In this document: piece after piece, positions 33,797 through 42,067 of the stretch | How positions within the stretch are numbered: the stretch's first letter is position 1 | Layout: every line of letters begins with the position of its first letter | Source: Thalassoglobus polymorphus | GTDB taxonomy: Bacteria > Planctomycetota > Planctomycetia > Planctomycetales > Planctomycetaceae | Reading direction: 5' to 3' | DNA: 64,000 bases | Assembly (NCBI RefSeq): GCF_007744255.1 | Contig: NZ_CP036267.1 | Span: 2,607,500 to 2,671,499, forward strand | Notes under the pieces: model-generated | What the model was told of the DNA's origin: nothing | The model's input: the letters and a program-made list of their open reading frames with translations, nothing else | Database searches by the model: none | Translations under genes and position numbers: made by a program

Positions 33797-34537
33797 ATGG
33801 CAACTCGCAAAAAGAGAGCGTCCGCTGGGCCAAACAACTCATATATGATTTCGTTTGGCGACACGATGACGGCCTTGCTGGCGTTTTTCATTGTGTTGAA
33901 CTCACTTGCTTCAGAGCAGACTGGAGCCAACTTGTATTCAGGAACTGGCTCGTTTATCCAGGCGACCAATTCACTCGGGGTCCCCGGAATTTTTCCGTCT
34001 GGAAGAAGCCAACATTCAATTCAACTGAATCATTCCAGCCCACACTACCGAGTTGCTGATGAGACTGACGACGTCAAGACTGGCCATGGCCCGGATGAGG
34101 TCGCTGATCGACTGCATGTTCGTGATCGGGAACAGGACGACTTCGAACGAATGCTTAATGAACTCGAACGGCTGCATGCCGCCTCCACTTCTGAAGATGT
34201 TGCGGGGGAGGTTACGTTTGATCGTTACCAGCCTCTTCCCAAAACATCACAGCATCTTGACGAAGGACTCAAACAACTACTCGTGGAACTTCGTCCTTTC
34301 CTGAACCGGTCAGGATCAGAAGCGGAAATTCTCGTTTGGACACCAACTCCCTCTGTCTCTGCCTGGAAACGTTCGGCTCAAATTGCTTCGGAAATTCAAG
34401 CTCAGGCCGTTTCGTATTTACAGCTGAACAATCAAATGGCTTCGCGTCTGAAGAGTTCCAGCTGGCAGTGGAGTTCTCCTGACCTCGAACGTCCGGTCCT
34501 CTCTATCGTGATTCGAAGGACAGGTGATTCCCGATGA
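33797..34537 (+). CDS. MotB-family stator-like protein, second form
   Basis: 246 residues from ATG 33797, which has GGAACG upstream; the frame opens at TTG 33728. SYMISFGDTMTALLAFFIVL has a MotB-type helix with Asp at residue 22. The rest is a Ser/His/Asp-rich linker and a C-terminal domain (VELRPFLNRSGSEAEILVWT, and SAQIASEIQAQAVSYLQLNN) that resembles a diverged OmpA-like fold without the usual peptidoglycan-binding residues. It ends 1 bp before the stop of the convergent oxidoreductase gene. It is the second MotB-type protein in a row. Confidence 0.75.
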   Translation: MATRKKRASAGPNNSYMISFGDTMTALLAFFIVLNSLASEQTGANLYSGTGSFIQATNSLGVPGIFPSGRSQHSIQLNHSSPHYRVADETDDVKTGHGPDEVADRLHVRDREQDDFERMLNELERLHAASTSEDVAGEVTFDRYQPLPKTSQHLDEGLKQLLVELRPFLNRSGSEAEILVWTPTPSVSAWKRSAQIASEIQAQAVSYLQLNNQMASRLKSSSWQWSSPDLERPVLSIVIRRTGDSR

Positions 34538-34538
34538 A

Positions 34539-36419
34539 TCAGGAGAGCAACCGAACCTCCATGATCCGTGCATGAGAAAGTCCATTCGTTCCTGTCACTT
34601 CGATTCGTAACGAGTTCGTTTGAAATGAGGACTCGATCAGGTGTTTACGTAGACGTTGATAATTCCCCGTCACCAGAACCTCTGTCACCCATTCACCCTT
34701 TCTCTTTACTTTGATTTCGTAATCACTAACGGTCTCCGGTTGCGGGCGGCCCCAGATCATTTTTGAGGTGTATCCATCGTGGTGGCTGAGAGTGAGATGG
34801 CGATGAAGTCCTGTGTCGAACACCAGTTGTATTTCGGTGATGCAGACTGGCTGATCCCATTCGAACTGCAACCAGGCTGGAAGTCCTTTCTCAGGATCTG
34901 ACATCCAGCGGTGCGACCCCGCATTCGCTCGTGAGGGTGGAGCTCCGCTGGGGCCATGAACTGAACGTGTTTGACCGGAGATGACATTGTTCGCCAGACC
35001 TTCCGGCAGCTCACTTGATGCCGTAATTGTGGCGGATTTTGCCAAGTCTTTTGGGGCACGATTTGTTTGACCAATCAGAAACGCATCGTCCTGATGCAAT
35101 GTCTGCTGAATCGTATGGATCGCGGTTTGACTGTGAGCAAGGACATTTGGGGAAAGATTATGCTCCTGAGCAAATGCGGCAGCGGTCCCGACTCCTTGTC
35201 CAATTGCAGCACACGTTGCCATCACGCGGGTTGAAGAAAAACCGACGTGCGTGGCTGAGATATTTCGGCCAGCAAACATCAGGTTTTCGGTGTCCTGAGC
35301 AATGCAGCATCGTAATGGGATGTCATATAGATATGGGACTCGCGTTTGCGTGCAGGGAGCTTTCTCCGGGGCGTCGACACCTTCGGGGGGATGCAGATCG
35401 AGCGACCATCCGCCGTACGCGATGGCATCCGCGAACTGACGCGAGGAAAGAATGTCGGATTGAGTGAGAAGATGTTGTCCAATGAAGCGTCGGCTCTCTC
35501 GTTTTCCGGGGAGAAAGCCGATCCAGTCTAAAGCCCAATTGGCAGCTTCAAATGGATCATCATTGGACTTCGATTCAGCAGGACCGTTCTTAACGTGATC
35601 CCAGATTCCAAGTGCAATGGCGAGCAGCTCATCGCGAATCGTTTCGTTGTCTTTGATTGTATCGAGCGTCCCGCCCCACTCTGCCCACCAGTATCCATAC
35701 TCATGAGTCGGCTCTTCCTCTCCCGGGACCGAGTACAACCGGAGTTTCAAATCTTGCTTTGAGAATTTCCTGGCCCACGTCGGCGCCCGATACGGCATCG
35801 GATTCGGATGTTTTCTGGCCTGCAACAAGATTGTTGATCCCAATCGCTGTGAATCCGCAACCTCAACCGCAAGTGATTCCGCATAGGCCTCCCGATCTTC
35901 CCGACCTTCCAGAAATGCGGCGCCCGCCTCAACGCCAAGTCGTCCGTCACCGGTGCAATCAATGAAGATCTCAGCTGCGATCTGAAAGCGGTCTTCGGTA
36001 CTTTGCCGTTCTGCAATGGCATGCCTGATTCGATTGTCTTCGACCACGGCGCCTGTCACCGTTGTGTTGAGCATTAGAGTCAGGTTAGGCTCATTTCGGC
36101 ACAAGTCGTACAGAATCAAATCAAAGATGGCGGCCGACCGTTGTGGATTGCGAACGCAGTTTTCCAGTCGGATTTCTTCAATGATTCCGCCCTCACGAGC
36201 TTCTGTTTCCAGTTCAGCTCCACGGTCAAAAGACCCTGTCCCATTTGCACCTACAACGTGCATACGGACTTCGCTGGAAGCATTTCCACCGAGAACGGAT
36301 CGATCCTGACAGAGGATCACTTTGGCTCCATTGCGAGCAGCAGCGAGGGCGCAGGGAACTCCGGCTGGGCCTCCACCGGCGACAAGTATGTCGCAAGAAA
36401 GCGAATGATTTTGAAGCAA
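34539..36419 (-). CDS. FAD-dependent oxidoreductase with C-terminal discoidin-like domain
   Basis: 626 residues. The Rossmann motif GGGPAG (about 15-20) and SVLGGNASSEVRMHVVGANG (FAD_oxidored type) are clear; IFIDCTGDGRLGVEAGAAF is a second FAD-binding block. Residues from about 480 (SSELPEGLANNVISGQTRSV, then AWLQFEWDQPVCITEIQLVF) look like an F5/8-type sugar-binding domain. No signal peptide. The start is TTG 36419-36417; an in-frame TAG lies 12 bp upstream, in the repeat that follows the gene's 5' side, so no upstream ATG is possible. The substrate is unknown. It converges with the second motB-like gene. Confidence 0.85.
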   Translation of the reverse strand: MLQNHSLSCDILVAGGGPAGVPCALAAARNGAKVILCQDRSVLGGNASSEVRMHVVGANGTGSFDRGAELETEAREGGIIEEIRLENCVRNPQRSAAIFDLILYDLCRNEPNLTLMLNTTVTGAVVEDNRIRHAIAERQSTEDRFQIAAEIFIDCTGDGRLGVEAGAAFLEGREDREAYAESLAVEVADSQRLGSTILLQARKHPNPMPYRAPTWARKFSKQDLKLRLYSVPGEEEPTHEYGYWWAEWGGTLDTIKDNETIRDELLAIALGIWDHVKNGPAESKSNDDPFEAANWALDWIGFLPGKRESRRFIGQHLLTQSDILSSRQFADAIAYGGWSLDLHPPEGVDAPEKAPCTQTRVPYLYDIPLRCCIAQDTENLMFAGRNISATHVGFSSTRVMATCAAIGQGVGTAAAFAQEHNLSPNVLAHSQTAIHTIQQTLHQDDAFLIGQTNRAPKDLAKSATITASSELPEGLANNVISGQTRSVHGPSGAPPSRANAGSHRWMSDPEKGLPAWLQFEWDQPVCITEIQLVFDTGLHRHLTLSHHDGYTSKMIWGRPQPETVSDYEIKVKRKGEWVTEVLVTGNYQRLRKHLIESSFQTNSLRIEVTGTNGLSHARIMEVRLLS

Positions 36420-36432
36420 CTGACTGACTTTC

Positions 36433-36536
36433 TAGAGCATCTTTCGAGTTGGTTTTCAGGTTCTGCCTCGTGGCGAACAGCAATTTCATTAGGGAAATGA
36501 GTTTTTCACGGGCACTCGGCAGAGCAAACTGCTCTA
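36433..36536 (+). repeat. Hairpin repeat family 1, copy C
   Basis: 104 bp with terminal TAGAGCA and TGCTCTA and the 15-bp palindromic end AGAGCAAACTGCTCT (36521-36535). It begins only 14 bp from the TTG start of the oxidoreductase gene. Confidence 0.88.
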
Positions 36537-36660
36537 TTTATCGACTTTTCGTACCGAGACGGCATTGTCGCTAAAGAGAAGGTCCTTGACCAGACTCTGT
36601 TCAGAAAGAGCCTGGCTTCGAAAGTAGTGTGAGTTTTCAGAGTTCATTGACACAAGGTTT

Positions 36661-36689
36661 AGTGATACCGAAAGCTTTACGGTATCACT
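36661..36689. terminator. Stem-loop downstream of the DUF1501 gene
   Basis: AGTGATACCG (36661-36670) pairs perfectly with CGGTATCACT (36680-36689) around a 9-nt loop, about 80 bp past the DUF1501 stop on the minus strand. There is no T-run on either side, so it may be a terminator of weak type or an RNA 3' stem. The rest of 36420-36770 holds only repeat copy C. Confidence 0.45.
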
Positions 36690-36770
36690 TCACAAAAATT
36701 GAGGACAAGGAGCAGCTCCAGTCCAACGCCTCATTTGATCACCGCATCCGATAAGCCGCTCATTGGTTCG

Positions 36771-38147
36771 TTATGCGATGAGTTCCTCGATGACTGCACC
36801 ATGATCAACAGCGGGGATTGGACGACCAGCGTGATTCAGGAAGTTCAGAGTTGGGTCGACCCCGAGTTGTCGCAAGATCGTGTGATGCAAATCTCCGGGA
36901 CGAACAGGTCGTTCGGTCGGATGTTCGCCACGTTTGTTCGTCGCTCCAACAACGGTTCCCCCTTTGAGGCCTCCCCCTGCCATCAATACGGAAAGAGCAT
37001 TGCCCCAGTGATCGCGTCCGGGTGTTCCTTTACTCATAGGAGCCCCGCCGTTTCCTCCATTGTTCATTTTCGGCGTACGACCAAATTCACCGCAGACAAC
37101 GACCATTACTTTCTCATCAAGACCTCGTTCCTTGAGATCATTGAGTAAACCGCTGACTGCAAGATCCACTTTCGGAAGATAGGTTTCCATTCGAGCTTGA
37201 TGATCCCAGTGAGAATCCCAGCCACCAAAGTGACACGTCACAATTGTCGAGCCAGCCTCGACAAGGCGGCGGGCTAAGAGCACGCTTTGGCCCCAACTGT
37301 TGCGGCCGTAACGATCTCTATTCTCAGGCGTCTCCTGCTGAATGTCGAATGCATCACGTGCCCGGGCTCCAGTAACGAGCTCGTACGCTTCCTGCTCAAA
37401 TTGATCCGTCGTCTGCATCGCTTTCGACTTATCCATGAGCCGTCGCACTTCATCGAAGTGGACCGTCAATGATCGTCTCTCTGTAAGACGATCCAGGTTG
37501 AGCCCTTTTGCAAGATTCAGGTTCTGAACTTTGAAGTTGTCGTTATTGGGATCGCCAACCGTTTCGAAGGGATTGTTTTCAACGCCTAAATAATGCCCTC
37601 CAAAATAACCCGGACGAATACCGATACTCATCGAGTATGGGACTCCGACGAATGCTGGCATCCCGGCAACACGTGGACCGAGAACTTTCGTAGCGACGGC
37701 CCCAAAGAATGGGTACTTCTGAGCTTTCATGGCCCCGTTCACACCGCCGCGCCCCGTCAACATCCAGTGGCCCGCGGTGAAGTGGTCTCCGGCATTGTGA
37801 TGGACCGATCGAACGAGCGAATAGCGATCCGCCAGTTTCGCTTGAAGTGGGAAGAGTTCCGTAATGTCGATTCCCGGAACATTTGTTGGGATGTGATTCC
37901 AGATCCCACGATACTCCGACGGAGCGTCCGGCTTGGGATCATAGGTGTCCATGTGACTCGGGCCACCATCCAGCCAGATGAGAATCAGCGAGGTCTCGGC
38001 CTGAGACGAACTCCCTGCCTGAGCCTTTGCTCGCAGGATGTCGCTCATCCCGAGCGATCCCATCCCTGCCATACCGATCTGCAAAAACGACCGGCGCGAA
38101 ACCCCGTCGCAATACCGTCCAGTTGAACCCAATGATAGTCGAAACAT
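36771..38147 (-). CDS. DUF1501 family protein with Tat-type signal
   Basis: 458 residues. The N-terminus has SRRSFLQIGMAGMGSLGMSD, a Tat-like signal, so it is probably exported folded. The body is the DUF1501 alkaline-phosphatase-like fold: SLILIWLDGGPSHMDTYDPK, SLVRSVHHNAGDHFTAGHWM, TIVTCHFGGWDSHWDHQARM and VVCGEFGRTPKMNNGGNGGA. These hold the Asp, His and Glu residues expected of a metal site. The family is often encoded next to DUF1549/DUF1553 cytochrome genes in planctomycetes, but not here. Its biochemical activity is not known. Confidence 0.9.
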   Translation of the reverse strand: MFRLSLGSTGRYCDGVSRRSFLQIGMAGMGSLGMSDILRAKAQAGSSSQAETSLILIWLDGGPSHMDTYDPKPDAPSEYRGIWNHIPTNVPGIDITELFPLQAKLADRYSLVRSVHHNAGDHFTAGHWMLTGRGGVNGAMKAQKYPFFGAVATKVLGPRVAGMPAFVGVPYSMSIGIRPGYFGGHYLGVENNPFETVGDPNNDNFKVQNLNLAKGLNLDRLTERRSLTVHFDEVRRLMDKSKAMQTTDQFEQEAYELVTGARARDAFDIQQETPENRDRYGRNSWGQSVLLARRLVEAGSTIVTCHFGGWDSHWDHQARMETYLPKVDLAVSGLLNDLKERGLDEKVMVVVCGEFGRTPKMNNGGNGGAPMSKGTPGRDHWGNALSVLMAGGGLKGGTVVGATNKRGEHPTERPVRPGDLHHTILRQLGVDPTLNFLNHAGRPIPAVDHGAVIEELIA

Positions 38148-38323
38148 GCTCTTCTCGGATTAGGATGAATGATCAGCGACAGTTTATGTGTCGGCGATGC
38201 CCGTCGTCAATATGAAGGCCAAAGTGATGACGAGCAGGTTTCGCTACTTCTTCTGAAATGCGCTCCCTCAAAGTCTAATGCAAACTCTCAGTCCAAGGTT
38301 CCCGGATTGAATTTCAGAGCTGA

Positions 38324-40111
38324 TTACTCGTCGGTTTGGTATGCAGCACACTCTTTGATTCTACCATCGATCTCGTCGAGCAGTTCTTGATAGCCATCTC
38401 CCCCTACCCCGCCATACTCGGCCTGAAACTCTTGATCGCTCAAACCTTCAGGGAGATCTGCGCCGTCAGGAATATAGTCTGATTCCTGAAAACCAGAGTT
38501 GAGATGGTTTTGAAGTTCGATTGCGTTGGCTTTGGAGCTTGTTGCTTGGAAAGCGAACATGGTTCCCGCTCTGTCTGCAAGCAGGTCTCCGAAGGAAAAT
38601 CCACTCCCACCGTTCGCGTCCAGTTCTTCCTTTAAAATGCCAATGTCCATACTGATTGAAGAATTCGACAACACCTGCAAAGCAGCACTTACGGTAAAGT
38701 GTTGAGTCCAGTCTTGGCGATCTCGCAATTTAATTTTGCGGAATTTCTTCAGTTGCTCGTTTGAAATGACCGGAACATTTTCTCCCAGGAACAATCGTAG
38801 TTTTCGATGTCCGAGCGCATAACCTAATGCCAGAATCGCAGCGCGGTTCTCCTTGACCGGATCTCCGTCCACCGATCTCTTTCTGGCTTCAGAAAAAACT
38901 TCCACAAAACAATCACCAAAAGTGAGTTGGGGGCGATTCTCGGACAAGCCTATCAACGTATTGACGTAAATGGTGATTGTCGGTTCGAGATCCTCGATCA
39001 GGCCAAACTCAAGCATTGCCTGACGCAGATTTTCTCGATTCACATTCAGCTGTGAGTAAGTCACCGTGGCGAGGCCATCGTCAATTTTAATTTTCTTGAG
39101 CGAATGCAAAAAACGATCTGCTGTGGGAGAGTTCCACTGATTATTGAAAAGAATCGGTCCACAGAATTTCAGGAAACCGGGAGGAATGCTGAGGTTCCCG
39201 ATGACAAACGTCTTCGGACGATAACCGAGAACTCCCTGGTGAGTTGTCACTTCCCCTGCCGTCGTCAAGTTGAGGCGAGAAGAGGTGAACTGATTCTCCG
39301 GGAGTTGCAACGAAACTTGTAGCTCCGGGAGATTTTTCTTGAGGGTCAGTTTTTCTTGATGATCTCCGGGGAATACCGAAAGCCCCCAGCTGAGAAGTTG
39401 ATTCAACTCAGTTTCGGTCAGGCTCAGCTTTCTGGTTTCTTCTGATTGCAACTTTCGAGGATCGTGCTCTTTAAATATTTTGACAAGATTCCGACGATCG
39501 TCGCTCGCCACTTTCGTCTCTGCAATTTCAAGCGGATTCCCAGAAAACGCAAGCTGAGCCATGAAGTAAGTGCCGCCGATGAAGACAACACCTATAAAAC
39601 AGGTCTGGAACAGGAACCATCCTAGTAAACTCCGCGACCGCATCCATGTTGTGCCAAGCCAACTCCCACTCAGACTTGCGACGATCAGTGCAAGAACGAC
39701 CACGAAAGAAGGAATCACAATCGGCAGCCTGTGCTTTCCGATCGTGAACAAAGTCGTCAAGCTAAAGGCGAGTATGAAAGCTGTGAACCAGGAGGCCAGA
39801 AAGCGAGGCCACGAGGTGACGAGAATTCCGGGAGAGAAAGCTGCCCCAATCAGAAATGAGAGAACCGTTAGAAGAGAGAGCTCAAGCAGACTGTTCGCTG
39901 CCGAGATGAAAATTGTCTTGAACGGATCTTTGGGAGCTTGATCGATCAGCGATGGGAGAATGCTCGCGGATTCCACTGCATTCCAATATGCCAGACAGGC
40001 GAGCGCGACGACTTCGACGATCAATAGGATGCGCACAAAACCACGCCAACGCAGAAAGCGGTCCTGCCTATGTTGGCTGCTCGCTGGGTCTTCAACTTCC
40101 TTGGTCGACAT
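38324..40111 (-). CDS. Multi-pass membrane protein with long soluble tail, unknown
   Basis: 595 residues from ATG 40111 (MSTKEVEDPASSQHRQDRFL); the frame extends to a GTG at 40210. Five to six hydrophobic segments lie in the first 210 residues: FVRILLIVEVVALACLAYWN, SLLELSLLTVLSFLIGAAFS, FTAFILAFSLTTLFTIGK and others. The remaining 380 residues are a soluble domain with LTETELNQLLSWGLSVFPGD, strand-rich VSLQLPENQFTSSRLNLTTA, and a C-terminal acidic end. I do not recognise the family; it looks like a planctomycete-restricted hypothetical protein. It is a lone gene between two repeats and a DUF1501 gene. Confidence 0.65.
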   Translation of the reverse strand: MSTKEVEDPASSQHRQDRFLRWRGFVRILLIVEVVALACLAYWNAVESASILPSLIDQAPKDPFKTIFISAANSLLELSLLTVLSFLIGAAFSPGILVTSWPRFLASWFTAFILAFSLTTLFTIGKHRLPIVIPSFVVVLALIVASLSGSWLGTTWMRSRSLLGWFLFQTCFIGVVFIGGTYFMAQLAFSGNPLEIAETKVASDDRRNLVKIFKEHDPRKLQSEETRKLSLTETELNQLLSWGLSVFPGDHQEKLTLKKNLPELQVSLQLPENQFTSSRLNLTTAGEVTTHQGVLGYRPKTFVIGNLSIPPGFLKFCGPILFNNQWNSPTADRFLHSLKKIKIDDGLATVTYSQLNVNRENLRQAMLEFGLIEDLEPTITIYVNTLIGLSENRPQLTFGDCFVEVFSEARKRSVDGDPVKENRAAILALGYALGHRKLRLFLGENVPVISNEQLKKFRKIKLRDRQDWTQHFTVSAALQVLSNSSISMDIGILKEELDANGGSGFSFGDLLADRAGTMFAFQATSSKANAIELQNHLNSGFQESDYIPDGADLPEGLSDQEFQAEYGGVGGDGYQELLDEIDGRIKECAAYQTDE

Positions 40112-40417
40112 GTGCTGGTCTCTCACTGAAGTTTCGTCGGTCGTGAAAATGCAGGTTTCGACATTGATCTCTTTCGATAAAATGAATCGAGAATGAAGAT
40201 CCAGAGTCACGAGGTATTTGATTTGAAATTCTGAGCGAAGAGCGATCTTAACACTTTTGGGAAGCTTGAGTCAGTTACGACCTTCATAGTGATCAGGGTA
40301 AGAACAGCTCGGTCGAGTTTTGCCTGCCATCCATTGAGCATTCATGTATGCACGATGACGTGAAATCAAAGCCAGTTCAAACTGCTGTCTCTATTTGACG
40401 GACCATGCAGCCTGTCT

Positions 40418-40521
40418 TAGAGCATCTTTCGAATAGGTTTGCAGGCTCTGCCTCGTGGCGAACAGCATTTTTACTAGAGCAATGCGTTCCTCACGGGCGC
40501 ACGGTAGAGCAAACGGCTCTG
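40418..40521 (+). repeat. Hairpin repeat family 1, copy D
   Basis: TAGAGCATCTTTCGAATAGG begins at 40418 and AGAGCAAACGGCTCT ends at 40520. The interior GCGAACAGCATTTTTACTAG matches copies A and B closely. It lies in the 40112-40584 gap before a lipoprotein gene; no gene is seen in the remainder of the gap. Confidence 0.88.
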
Positions 40522-40584
40522 GACACATTTTTCTTCATCCGTTAATGAATCAATGCAAATCGCAACGACCATAGGGATGAACGG

Positions 40585-40881
40585 ATGGCCATTCTCAAGA
40601 ATGCAGTCGTACTTCTATTACTGTTTAAGCTGACGGGTTGCACTCTCCTTGAGCATGGGCAGCAGGCCGGGGAAGCGAAGCCATATTCAGCCACACTTGA
40701 ATGTGCAGAAGTTGCCTGGGACGTTGGTGCGATGAGGTACAAGAAATACTCCGATGAGTGCCCAGCTCTCATTGGATGGTTTTCTCTGTGTGGTCTACCA
40801 CTTGTTGCCCTAGCAGATACTGCGGTTCTTCCGGTAAGAGCATTTCAGGCGAAACAGGCAGAAAAACAAGACTGCCTCTAA
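40585..40881 (+). CDS. YceK/YidQ-like small lipoprotein
   Basis: 98 residues. Signal peptide MAILKNAVVLLLLFKLTGC with lipobox LTGC (Cys19). The region PALIGWFSLCGLPLVALADT followed by AVLPVRAFQA matches the YceK/YidQ (DUF1375) pattern, where a DLPLSFVADT-type segment precedes LP. These are short envelope lipoproteins of unknown role in E. coli. It is about 138 bp upstream of a second lipoprotein gene, in the same direction. Confidence 0.72.
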   Translation: MAILKNAVVLLLLFKLTGCTLLEHGQQAGEAKPYSATLECAEVAWDVGAMRYKKYSDECPALIGWFSLCGLPLVALADTAVLPVRAFQAKQAEKQDCL

Positions 40882-41018
40882 AAAATTGCTTCCCGAGACA
40901 GTCGCATTTTTACAAACTCTGAGTTGCTTCTAACGAGATCCACAGATTCGAGGTTGTAACAACTCATCAGATTCACAAGATTGCAGACTCTTGAATTACG
41001 ATCAGTGGAGCATATTTG

Positions 41019-41450
41019 ATGCGATTTCTTTGTGGAATCTTGAGCACAGTTTGGGCAATTTCAGCTTTGGGATGCTCTGCATTAATTGCAAACGCTGGAA
41101 TCGATCTTGAGCAGATAGACACGCGGGAACTTATCGTTCAGGAATTTGGTCAGCCACTTTCTGTCCATTATACTGAAGACGGAACTATCGAGAGTTTCCA
41201 TACGAGGCGAAAAATTGCGGAGCCTTTGAAAGCCGCGGGTTATTGCATGGAGTTCGGAATGCTGCTCGGAGTCTATGAACCTAAAAGTACTGCGGTCGAG
41301 GTAGGTCTATTCACCTGGAACTCTGTCATTGGTCGAGACTTTAGAATTCTATTTGACCAAAGCGGAAATGCCGTTCGATATGAACTCTACTTCGACGATG
41401 ACGATCTTCCTGTTTCACAGCTTGAAACACAGAATGTGACAGACGAATAG
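41019..41450 (+). CDS. Small lipoprotein of unknown function
   Basis: 143 residues from ATG 41019, with GTGGAG upstream; the frame opens at a TTG one codon before. Signal peptide MRFLCGILSTVWAISALGC has lipobox SALGC. The mature part is a small domain, TRELIVQEFGQPLSVHYTED, then FHTRRKIAEPLKAAGYCMEF and FRILFDQSGNAVRYELYFDD, reminiscent of the SmpA/OmlA-like fold that anchors beta-barrel partners, but the match is loose. No neighbour suggests a pathway beyond pairing with the YceK-like lipoprotein. Confidence 0.7.
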   Translation: MRFLCGILSTVWAISALGCSALIANAGIDLEQIDTRELIVQEFGQPLSVHYTEDGTIESFHTRRKIAEPLKAAGYCMEFGMLLGVYEPKSTAVEVGLFTWNSVIGRDFRILFDQSGNAVRYELYFDDDDLPVSQLETQNVTDE

Positions 41451-41579
41451 AAATAAAGTTTTGAGTTGCATAAGCCGGACTTCAGTAATAACTGATCACG
41501 TGCGTGATCTTTCCTGATTCTGTAAATCGGTAAATACGGCCAGATGAAGAAACGGTGAAAATATCTTTTGCTTTGAAAG

Positions 41580-41608
41580 TTGACACAGCGAACTTCAGTC
41601 GCAATCAT
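41580..41608 (+). promoter_or_regulatory. Candidate promoter of the tRNA-Phe gene
   Basis: TTGACA (41580-41585, perfect -35) is 17 bp from AATCAT (41603-41608, 4 of 6 to TATAAT). It lies about 64 bp before the tRNA. Confidence 0.5.
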
Positions 41609-41671
41609 GTGTCCCGCCTGAGGGAGCATGTCACTTTCTTTCGACGTAACTCCTTCAGCAGAAGTCTCAAC

Positions 41672-41744
<73 letters not shown>

Positions 41745-41750
41745 CTTTTC

Positions 41751-41788
41751 AACTCCATGCTGCCAAATCGGTGGCATGGAGTTTTTTT
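41751..41788 (+). terminator. Rho-independent terminator after tRNA-Phe
   Basis: AACTCCATGCTGCC (41751-41764) pairs with GGTGGCATGGAGTT (41770-41783) with two wobble pairs and a 5-nt loop, followed by seven T residues (41782-41788). It lies 6 bp past the tRNA. Confidence 0.93.
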
Positions 41789-41956
41789 GTTTCTTTCGAA
41801 TTGCTTTGTGAGAGTTTGCAGCAAGAAACGCTCACGCCACTTCCATGGAATTTTTAATGAACATCGCGTGCTCTCTTGCGGATTTGAGCGAATCATCACA
41901 AAAAGCACTTTTTACAGATCTCGGCAATGCGAAGAGGCCTCGCAAAAGGCTGTTCT

Positions 41957-42056
41957 TAGAGTAGTCTGCTCTACCGAGTGCCCGTGAAGAACCCGTTTCT
42001 TTGAAAAAAATGCTGTTCGTCACGAGGCAGAAAGCTGAATTGAATTTTCGAACTCG
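41957..42056 (-). repeat. Hairpin repeat family 1, copy E (reverse orientation)
   Basis: TAGAGTAGTCTGCTCTACCG begins at 41957. GTGCCCGTGAAGAACCCGTT and ATGCTGTTCGTCACGAGGCA match the family in reverse; the far end is degraded. It ends 12 bp past the stop of the universal stress protein gene. The remainder of 41745-42067 holds the tRNA terminator and nothing else I can name. Confidence 0.8.
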
Positions 42057-42067
42057 CTTCATCCGAA

